Shown in pieces: positions 14,150-24,628 of a stretch of DNA of 60,000 nucleotides. Made by a program: the position numbers and the translations under genes. The DNA comes from Lineus longissimus. Taxonomy: Eukaryota; Nemertea; Pilidiophora; Heteronemertea; Lineidae. The notes beneath the pieces are model-generated. The model had not been told where the DNA came from and did not search any database. It saw only the letters and a program-made list of their open reading frames with translations. Each line of letters begins with the position of its first letter. The first letter of the stretch is position 1. The DNA lies in the NCBI RefSeq assembly GCF_910592395.1, contig NC_088315.1, positions 19,636,219-19,696,218 on the forward strand, read 5' to 3'.

Positions 14150-14460
14150 AGCGTTGACACAGCATTAGCTAGGCTAACATAATGCTACGCTAGCCCGAGG
14201 TTTGTCCAACATGATTGAGATGCTTAGTTTGCCAGTAGCATTGACACAGCATTAGCTAGGCTAACACAACGCTAAGCTAGCCCGAGGTTTGTCCGATAGG
14301 ATTGAGATTCTTAGTTTGCCAGTAGCGTTGACACAGTGTTAGCTAGGCTAACACAACACTCCGTTTCCCAATTGGATTGTGACACATTGTGGTATTTTTG
14401 TGGCCAGTAGCATTTACTCAGTGTTAGCTGGACTAACATGATGCTAGATTTGTCCGATGG
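14150..14460. repeat. Tandem repeat, about 87-bp unit, 3.6 copies
   Basis: Units start at 14150, 14237, 14324 and 14409. Each carries the near-palindrome GTTAGCTAGGCTAAC or a variant, and GAGGTTTGTCC. The last unit is the most diverged. Confidence 0.9.
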
Positions 14461-14669
14461 GCTTGTTAGCTCATTGCACGTTTGAATGACATTGTTCCGT
14501 TGTGACGCCCTGCGCGGGCTGGTGTATTAGAGTGGCATAGCGCTAAGTCTATCGACTCCACATCGGGTAGGTGTGGGTTCAAATCAATCTTGCACCAGCT
14601 TGCATAAGACACAAGGTAGACATTTGCTTGGTTGTTTCCCATTTTAAAGGACCAAGCTATTGAAAAGTG

Positions 14670-14730
14670 CATGGTTTGAACCCACGATTCTTTGATCATA
14701 AGGCCGAAACCTTCACCACTACACCACGAT
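14670..14730 (-). repeat. tRNA-like SINE head
   Basis: Minus strand: TGGTGTAGTGG A box and GGGTTCAAACC B box about 40 bp apart; no acceptor-stem pairing. A second B-box-like GGGTTCAAATC lies at about 14574 on the plus strand. Confidence 0.6.
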
Positions 14731-16722
14731 ATGTGCAATGTGGTAGTTTGCAACAATGGGGCTGATTTCAAAGTGGATTATCTTAGAAAGCATCGTTTTC
14801 TTTAGAAACCAAACTGGGATAACTAACTTCATTAACGTGAAATAAAAATCATTTTTAACTTGTTCGACTCTGACATTCTTTTAGATGGCATATGAAGTAA
14901 ACTGGCTTCGTTAACCCGAAAATGAATCTGTTCCTCGAGATTGTTAGCTGATAATGATATCTGGCTTAGCGCGCCATGTGCACCATTCTACAAATGTTTA
15001 TGGTTTTTAAAGATGCCTTGCTTCAAAGTTTTAAAGGCCTGGTTTGTCCTTGTAGAGTGTTTACACGAAGCCTGCTGGGAATTAGAAGTACACTTGGTCG
15101 TAGCGCTGTAAATATAGACCCCAGCATGATGAGACATAGTATGTATGATAATTTCATATCAATGTCCGAAACAGCATTGCTTATCTGTTTTCAATGCATA
15201 TAAGCACAATTTCAGAATCTCAAATTCAATTTTAAATTCCAAATTTTTAACCAAGGGATCTGGGCTTTAATGATTTTTTTTTGCAAAATCTTATCAAAAC
15301 TGATGAGCGAGAGTTCCCGTGTTTGCCTCATCAGTCAGCACAGATCTGATTCCTGCTGTGAAACACATCTCAAAGGAGCCATTACGCTCTTGATGGACGT
15401 ATTTTGCTGGCAAGAAGAAAACATTTTGCAGGATTTGAATCCGTGCGGCGGATTTTATCAGCATCATTAGGAAATGTGTTCGTGTTCATTAAAAAGCAAG
15501 ATGAAAGATGTTTTAAAGGGAGACTATAGGTAGGGCCAATTAGGTCAGATTATGTTTCATAAAGTCGCCGATAGGTGTCACTCCGACGAGGCTTGTTCAT
15601 TAAAAAGTAAGAAAGATTACAATATGATGGGCCAGCAAGGTCCTATCTGTATCTTCAAGACCAAAATGTCCAGTGTGAAAGGGTTGATAAATGTTATGCA
15701 TAATCAGCAGACGACTTCACCTTCCGACAATACAATACATGATCGATCAGCGAAGGTGGCGATTCGTGCAGCCAAGTGGTTTCACTGATTCCCTCATGTG
15801 CGGATGTAACAGTAGTCACGACTGTTCCACCGTTGCGACGAATCAGATTACGTCCTCGTAAATACAATCAGTCATGCTAACGGTCATTCTCTGGAGTGGT
15901 TGCGGCTGTAATGCTCACATCTTTCTTGGTGTTAGTCGCTGCCAAGCAAATGGGTTCCGTGTTTTTCTTGACTCTTTTTGATTTCTTGGCCGACATTGTT
16001 TGGTTTCCAACTGTGTTTTGTGGCCAAGTGCTGGCTTGATCTCCAGTCACTGTTGGCAAAAGTCAGTATGCCTCACAATTCCCAACACATAGGCCTACAG
16101 GGTCGACCAGGGCCTACGTGTTTCAATAAAGCCAGGCCTTGGAAGAAAGATAAACATCTTTTAGTCCTCTAAACTGTTGGCATTGATTCTTCTCTCAACA
16201 AATGCTTAGAAACCCTGAGTAAATTTCCAACAATGGCTCGTCGTATGTGACAGAAAGTCATCAGACTTGAAAAGTTGGAATAAGAATAGAGAATTAATGG
16301 CATTTTGTCCGATATAATGGAGGCAATAAACCATTATTATTGCTCCTAATTCCTCTAAGTATTTCATTTGAGTTATCTCTTTGATAAGTCTGTTTACACA
16401 CAGGTAAGAGATTTAGTTTGATGTGATATTTAAGCCATTATCATTGTTAAAAATGGATAAGGCAAACTTGCTGATTAACTTCTGGTGTCGTCAGTGACAA
16501 TTGTGTGTGAGCTGCGTTGCAGACAGGTGATTTTTGTTGCAGTCACGTGCTGTTCTTGAGATCACTTGGGCATTGACAGAGAAAAATCAAAAGTAGGCCT
16601 GAAAACTTCTTGTTAAACATTCATGGATTTCTGAAAATGAAATTGATGATGCCAGAACTTTTGAATTGTGGTTTGTCATCTGTTTCACTGAGTGAATGCT
16701 GGAGGAAGAAGCCCAAAAGCAG

Positions 16723-16795
16723 GGTGGTGAGAGTCGAACCCACAACCCTTTGAGGTCAAGATCTTAACCTTGAGACCACCCCACTCCACAGATTG
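16723..16795 (-). repeat. tRNA-like segment or tRNA pseudogene
   Basis: Minus strand: TGGTCTCAAGG A box, and a T-arm GTGGG-TTCGACT-CTCAC that pairs with one wobble. The acceptor stem is broken, so this is a decayed tRNA or SINE head. Confidence 0.5.
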
Positions 16796-18523
16796 GGCCT
16801 CTTCTCCTGTCTAATTCACGACTCGTAGGAAGCCACCAATATCACTCACTTCTTAGCTCTTACTTTCTTTTTAGCACCCCTGCCTAATGATCTTTGCTGA
16901 TTCCGTCAGATTACGAATCAATGATCTTTTAAACTTGGTATTCTGCTGTGGCGGCGAAAACACACAAAACCTTTTAGCGCGAAACACGAACTTGTAAATA
17001 TTCAACAACTGTTCGACTTGAATTTCCTCGTGCTCTTACGACTTTCATTGACCAACATATTATCTTGCTTCGAGAAATGCGATACCCATGGCGTGGTCCA
17101 TTCAGCTTGACGTCACGGCCATCTTTTCGAGCCGGTTTTAAAGAGATTGGCAGACATATTCCAATATCTGCTGAGCCTGATGTTGTGGATAGCCGTTCCA
17201 GAGAAAAACTTCCAAATGCCCCAGTGGTTTTGTAACAGTGCTGGCATTATAACCCGAAGGAGTAGGTGTGACATTCGGATGTATCAGCCCTGTTTCATCT
17301 TTGTGTCCTTGAACAAGGCACTTAAGCCTACTTACTTCTCCCCACCCAAGAGTAATTGGGAATCAGGCTTGCTTGGGAAGTTAACCTGCGATAGACCAGC
17401 ATGCTATCTAGGGGGACTAATAAGTATTAGTCCCCTAGGAGTACTCCTAGTTGCTTGATGCTGTGGAAACTGGGATAAGATCCGGCCGGATGCGCCATTT
17501 GCGGATCAGGCAATAGCCCTGCCGACTTGGGCAATCTGGACCACACCTATTGAATATAGTGGTCAAAATGGATGCACTTTTGCAACCTGCATTTACTAGT
17601 TATATGCCATTGCCATGGAAACAAATAATAACCATGATTATGTCCAATCGTTTGATATCACGTCTTCATCAACCAATTAAATATCCATCGCTCCCAAATA
17701 TTAAATTTGTCGCTTCATTTGCTGCGGACAAAAGCTATGCTCACGCTGGTATGGTCGGCCAATCAAAATTGCTTCCATGTCATGGGAGAGAGTTTGTTCT
17801 GGTAATGATTGCGTTATGGCCATCCGAGACCAGAGCTTGTATTGGTTTCACCGATTCCCTCTGGGACCTTTTCATAAAAATATAATTGCAACGTTTCTTC
17901 CTTGCTTGTTATAAATCATTATCTGTCCACATACACAACTTCTGCTCTTGCCACAAAGTCTATCCTTAGACTTCAAAGGAGGTTTTTATCTTCCGTCAAC
18001 ACCCTGAGGAATTAACAGCAACCGGTCCGAGCATCTTTCTCCTCTCTGAGGTGAGGCCATAGGATGTATCTTCTGCCATTCAAAGGCTAAAGCCAAAGAT
18101 ACGATATCATTTTGAAAACCTGAACATGACCCCTTGGGTGTCCTTGCATAGCCTCACCACAGTCGGGAAGCTGTCAGTTGGATTAGGGTCTTTGCAATGG
18201 CCAAGTTTAGAGCTGGCCTTCAGTTTTAGGCCGGATTGACTCGGATAGGTGGTTGCCCATGACTCGGAGAGGTGGAAGGCCCTCGGAGAGATTGTTTCTA
18301 AAACCACAGGGTGATCAAAATCAAATGTTATACCTTTCCCTCTCAAGTTCTGTATCTCAGTTTTTCGTGTCGATTGGAGTTGGAATAATCAGGTAGATGT
18401 TGGGCAACCCGTGCTCAAAATTACAGCAGTGACATTACAGGTGAATAGGCATAGAAGAAGTTCATTTTAGGATGAAGTTTATCATAAAATTTCTGACGAT
18501 GTTTATTTCTTTTCTCGTTCCAG

Positions 18524-18670
18524 CCTCGGCGGCGCGCCCGACATGCATCTGTCCTCGCCACCTCTTCCAATGTGCCTCCAAGAACAGCGACGACTGCACG
18601 TGCATCCCCATCCACTGGGTCTGCGATAGTGACATCGACTGTGAGCGCGGAAATGATGAAGACAATTGTG
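18524..18670 (+). CDS. LRP4: LRP4 exon 1 recognised: LDLa repeat 1
   Basis: Phase 1-1 exon encoding [14 protein letters not shown]...CTCIPIHW...DEDNC. The extra CTC pair before IPxxW is also found in LDLa1 of vertebrate LRP4, which anchors the orthology. The calcium-site end reads CERGNDE rather than the usual CxDxSDE. The 5' border is a good acceptor (TTTCTCGTTCCAG), so a signal-peptide exon may lie further upstream. Alternatively an ATG at 18472 reads straight into the exon with a signal-peptide-like [17 protein letters not shown] and an ASA cleavage site. Donor GTAAGT at 18671. Confidence 0.88.
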
Positions 18671-21600
18671 GTAAGTTTATTTGAAATCTGAGATACCATC
18701 ACCATCCAATTTTTGCACCAGTTTTTTGGGTGATTCGCAAAATTTTGAAAAAAATTTGAAATTTTTTATGTTTCAATTTTGACACTGACGGTCAAAGAAT
18801 TTCTGCCTTTTTTTCCCAATCAATAATTTTTTTCGCAATTTCATATTACAAATCTATATTTTTGCGAAATGTGCCAGTATTAAAACTCCCATCAAAAATC
18901 TGGCGCTTTACAGTAATGGTGGTGATAATTTGTCGCGTGCCTCGATGGTTTGGTATTAGGCCTATGTGTCAAGTTACACAGGAATTAGTCAAGCCAAGGG
19001 GAGTTGATTACATCACTAGCTTCTCTCATGAGCCTGGTGGCTTGTTCTGGCCTGGTCACTAGGTGTGGGGATCCTTGGTTTCCATCTCAATCAAAGGACG
19101 TGACATATTCAGTAGTACAGTATACCTTCAGGGAAGGAAGAACTGTTCAAGTGCAAGGGGAGGGGCAGTCGAATGGCTGTGACATTTCAAAGCTAGACAA
19201 CATCGCAAAAGGGTTTGAAATATTCCGAGACGAAATTATTATAATTGCTCTCCTCTATATCTCCATATCTCCTGTATTTAATCAAAAGATGCATTTCTTC
19301 AAAAAGCGATCCGTGGTCCCCTGAGGGGGACAGGTATTACATTTAATTTCATTGAGCGCTCCCTGTGATGGAACGATATCTTTCACAAGGAAATTTCCCG
19401 CGATCAGTCGAATTGTCAGAAACAGACGATTCTTATGCAAATTTTTTCGATTGTTGGTAGATTTGTTTTGTAAATTAGATTTCTGAGACGAAGCGTCTTG
19501 CTATGTTTGATAAGAAATCGAGAAATTGCTTTTGGGACTCGATTGGTGATTATTCATACGAGGCGATTTGTAAGTCAATTTCAGGGCGTTTTGTTTGGTA
19601 TCAGCTTTGGGTAAACCCTTGCTGCCAATACAAAGGATTTCTTGTAAAAGTGCTTATATCACATGGGTTTTAATGTTGGGTGCTATTGTTGACAAATTAA
19701 ACCTTTGTATGAAAAGCCCAACTACCATCGCATAATATTCTGGAAAATGATTGTTTGTTTGTTTGCACAAAGCGCACATCCTGCTTTGCCATAATTCAAG
19801 ATAGATGATTCACCAAAAGTACCACACAGATCTACCTGAGTCAAATCAGAGTGAAATTCTGAAACACAAGTTTATCCCGCAGTGTACTGTAACTGCTCTG
19901 TTAAGGAAAATCTGATTTGAGCTTGAGTTGGAAAGTTATAATTTTCTGTGCCCAGTTGCTCCATCAGCATTAGAGACAAACACCACCATTGGCTCAGCTC
20001 AGCGTTACTCTGAATTTCAACGTTATTGCTAACTCTGATTGGGGTCTGCTCATTGATAACAGCAAAAGGTTATCATCATTAACATACCGTACAGACCAGC
20101 TTCTAGTAATCCAAAGTGTGCTATAGGGACCATATGCATTTGTTGGAGTGTCCTTCATGGGTGAGGTCTCTCATGGGTGAGGTCTCTCGCGGGTGAGAGG
20201 TTCATGGGTGGGGTCTCTCATGGGTGAGGTCTCTCATGGGTGAGGTCTCTCGCGGGTGAGAGGTTCATGGGTGAGGTCTCTCATGGGTGAGGTCTCTCGC
20301 GGGTGAGAGGTTCATGGGTGAGGTCTCTCGCGGGTGAGAGGTTCATGGGTGGGGTCTCATGGGTGAGGTATCTCGCGGGTGAGGTCTCTCCCGGGTGAGG
20401 TCTCTCATGGGTGAGGTCTCTATGGGTGAGGTCTCTCGCGGATGAGGTCTCTCATGGGTGAGGTCTCTATGGGTGAGGTCTCTCATGGGTGAGGTCTCTC
20501 ATGGGTGAGGTCTCTATGGGTGAGGTCTCTCATGGGTGAGGTCTCTCGCGGGTGAGAGGTTCATGGGTGCCTTACCCAAAATTTGCGACTGCACACTAGT
20601 TCTGATTCAGTGTAGCTGAAACTGGGTAGTAAAATTCATGAGGAAAATCTTTCAAAGTAAGGCCTGTAGCAAGGCAGGTTTGGCCAACTGTTTTCAATGA
20701 AAGATCTGACAGTTTGCTCTACCGAACTCATTCAGGTGAGCGAACTTGCTTAATCTTGCTACTGGGGTTTAAGTTCATGCACCAAGATCAAACCAGTGTG
20801 TAGTAAGATTGCATGCTGCTCCGAGGCTACAAGTACAAGAATTTTGCAGTTGAATCCAATGTTATTTGGCCAGAAATGATGCATTATGATGAACGACAGC
20901 ATGTACATGAATTGATCAAAGTTAGCTTGAAACCGATTTTATCGACATGAGATCTTACTGACAGGCTGTACAAATCGAATCAAACTTCAGTGAGCAATGT
21001 GCATTTAGCAGAGGAAACTTATGTTTCTAAAGTGTACCGCAGTTAGCGATTGCCGATCGATGGTATTTTCATCACTCGTCGTAGCAATAAAATCTTGCGT
21101 GCCACTGCAATGAGTGATAGAAATATCACTTCCTGTTGGCATAATCTATCAGTGCCGAGTTCGATATTATTGCACATCACAGTGATTACTGATTCTTATT
21201 GTGGATGCCTGCAATGACCCTTGCAGACCAGCAAGTTTTGTCACATGCGATAAAATATTGATTGGCTTACATTACAGCATTGCAGCGCCCCCTGTGGCCG
21301 ACGATTTTGTCGTCTGAGACATTAATGGTTAACATCTCAAAAGTCAGATTTCATTTGCGTGTCTGACTTGTCCCGCACTCCCCTGAGTGTCGTGTCAGAC
21401 ATCGATAACAAATGCCTCGACTGAAATATTTATCTCTTGGTCGTATTGGCGTCCCTTGTGTCTCATCCAACACGACTCACATCATGGGGAACAAAATGTC
21501 ACCGACAGAAAGTGGCACAGGCTTAGTCATTGTGATGAATAAATGGTAACAGGACCGCACACGAAATTACATAATCACCCTGGAGATCAGTTCCCCAGCT

Positions 21601-24597
21601 TGCCGTGAATCAAGCAGGCTTCCCAACTTGCCGTGAATCAAGCAGGCTCCCCAGCTTGCCGTGAATCAAGCAGGCTCCCCAGCTTGCCGTGAATCAAGCA
21701 GGCTTCCCAACTTGCCGTGAATCAAGCAGGCTTCCCAGCTTGCCGTGAATCAAGCAGGCTCCCCAACTTGCCGTGAATCAAGCAGGCTCCCCAGCTTGCT
21801 GAGCTGGCCTGTCCTGGGAAAGGGGAAAGTTTTTCAGTTGTTTGAAAAACTGGTGTTGGAATCTTCAAACAAATGTATTGCTGACATTTGGATGAGACTT
21901 CCATGCCGATGATCAAGTTTGACTTCTTCCTAAGTTTACGGGGGTCATCTCAACGTCTTGGAACAAGGATGTGTATAGGGGGTCATCTTAATGTCTTGGA
22001 ACAAGGATGTGCACGCCTGCTCCTGTTGGGGGCAAGCCGAAAGGCATTCACAGGGGATTGATGCAAACGTAACCATGGTTATTGTCAACAAGATTTATGT
22101 CTGTGTGTCACAGCTTAGTGAGGTATCACCATCGCAGTGATGTGTCATGTGAGAGCTGTCCCTTGGTTGACCGTAATGTGCATCACAGGCGAACGACCCT
22201 ACTTGACCATTAACTGGTACTGTGCATGGATCACTGATGCCGCTATTTCAGAATCCGTTCTTTCCAGCTTTATTGACGTTCATGAGAAAAAAACCCAAAT
22301 ACGGTTGTCTTGTCTTTCCAACATTACTGAGACGTGCTCAATTGAAGTAACTGTGATTTCATCGCAGTGTATGACCACAGGGAATCTGCTGACTCATCAT
22401 TAATCCATGAGCAACGGCTGACGAGAATGCGAGTCAGCGACACGGAATTCGGACGTGATAATCAACAAATTATCCATCGGTAGCCCGCACGACGTTGCTG
22501 GCAACTTGTGTGCTAGCGTTGTCACGGAGTTATCAAATAGAAATAATGGAATTATTCCGACAGAATCCGTTTGTCGTTTTTAATCATGTGACGAATGTGT
22601 CAAATTGGCTGATTAGGACGTCTTGCGCTTGGCATTCCGATGCTTGTCACAATATGCAAATGAACACCTGACGACTGGGTATTATTTGCCGCGATTGCGC
22701 GTGATTAGCAAAATGATCAGGATCGGAACAGCGCTTAAGCCCGTCGACACGGTGTATGAGAAACCCTGGTGAGCAGTCGTGGCCATGGACTGTGACTCGG
22801 GTTCAACTCCGACTCTGAATATTCAAGTTGTTTCATCAAGTTGTCTCACCATAACACATTTCAATTTAATCAAATTGTGACAGTGACGTGCCTCTGCTGA
22901 GTCCTGTCAATGAATTGAGAAATATGACACATCTTGGTTCAAAATTACCTCAGAATTCCATGATCTTAGTCAGTAATTTGCTCATTGATGTCAAACCCCT
23001 ATTGTTAGCTTATGAGTTATCAGCTATTTGGATGCATCTTTTTCACTTTTTTGTCCATCTGAGAAGTGACGCAGTAAGTTTACAGGTCAGAGGGTATGTT
23101 ATAAAGAAATTAAACCTTTTATAGCTATATCCGATTGTTTGACATGATCATTTCGAACGACCTCACGTAAATAAATCTTGCTGAGTCAGCGAGATTTCGG
23201 AAGTATAAGATTAACGAGCTGCGGATGCAAACAATGGAATCCAACGTCGAGACGTTAAGCTATGTGAGTCAGCTGTGAAATTCATGAGATTTTGACAGAA
23301 TTCTAAATGGATTTTGATGAGTATCTTGTCAGAGAATCTGTGACTTACGGCAGGTTTGATGAGATGTCGAGGTTAATCTACTAATGGAGGAATTTGATTG
23401 ATTAGTGCATAGTTAACTCTTTGAAGCCATATCGTCCATTGCAATCGAGTCCAAGATGCCACTACAGACAGGAGATTTTTATTACATAATGATGCCTATG
23501 TCATCCCTTGAAAAGACAAAGATCGTGAATTGTCTCGGTGCCCTCCCCATTCATCTTGGTGCTAATCTGCTGAGTCAGCATATCGTGGCTATCGCCCCAT
23601 TGTATCGTAACTGATAGCCATCATCCGTCTTATAGCATCTCAATTAAACCTGCTCTCGAGACGTTTACCGGGAAGTAGGGGCTCACACAACCCAATCACT
23701 CACTTGGAGGAGTGGTTCTGCGACAGAAAAAAGAGTCAATACTTTAACCCTTTCAGGACTAGGGTCATGGCAATCATTGTTCCATCTCCATTAAACCTGC
23801 TCTTGAGAGGTTCACAGGGAAGTGGGTGAGGGTCCTCACTGATATGTCCTTCAGCGTGTTTCAAAATCCTTTGAGATCATGATGAAAATTTCCTTTATTT
23901 TCCCGATGAGAATCAACTCTGATCAATCCTCGTGGATGGTGCGTCAAATTGTGTCCCATTTCAAGGCCTGTGTGACTGCTGCATGATAACTGCAATATAT
24001 GACATTGTGTATAATGTATTTCTATTTTCTTGAGCCACAACGCCAACATTATACAAATGGCCTACCCCTTTAACTTCCTAATGAAAGTCCCCATATCAGA
24101 CACACGCTCCATCTTCCCATTTACCGAGCTGCAGGAGGCTAAGTGGCAGCCTTTGAAATGTTGAGTTAATTGTGAGTCAATTATTAGGTGGGGAGAGTGT
24201 ACTTGGAGGTTGTTGATTAGATGTCGTGCGCCGAAACAGTTGTGCGTGGAGCTGGGGAAGTACGTGATGCTGTGATGACGACTACTAAGACATAGTTTGA
24301 GCGGAATGAAAACGCAACAGATGTTGTATGAAAAAGAACTCAGCAAAGCACAAAAGAAGATAGACAGCCTTGAACCAGGCTTTATGAGTCTCCTGGGTCC
24401 TAGGTTGTGGGAACTCGCATATTGTGAAATCATCGCCAGATTGGTAAACATGAAAATGGCCTATTATCTGTAACAGAGGTGATGACGGTCAGAGTTCTGT
24501 GGGAATCATGTCGTAATCAAACTTGACTGGCATCAGTGCTGACAAGCTGTCGGCTGCCTAGTCACCTTTACACTTCAGTGGTACATTCTATCCCTAT

Positions 24598-24628
<31 letters not shown>

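Larger units (their letters stand above)
1..18471. other. Upstream region without convincing exons
   Basis: No ORF here has recognisable domain content, and none ends at a plausible donor after a signal-peptide-like start. The stretch carries dispersed repeats (listed separately), poly-G runs near 2049-2062 and 2331-2347, diverged direct duplications such as about 13430-13560 against 13650-13760, and AT-rich single-copy sequence. It may include the 5' UTR, promoter and a first intron of LRP4. Confidence 0.6.

Noticed and set aside
16723-16795. Functional tRNA gene
   Set aside because: The T-arm pairs, but acceptor and anticodon stems have several mismatches.
20154-20570. CRISPR-like array
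   Set aside because: Units are contiguous without unique spacers, and the window is eukaryotic; it is a minisatellite.
24062-24451. 129-codon minus-strand ORF in the first long LRP4 intron
   Set aside because: No recognisable motif and no regulatory or splice context; most likely chance.
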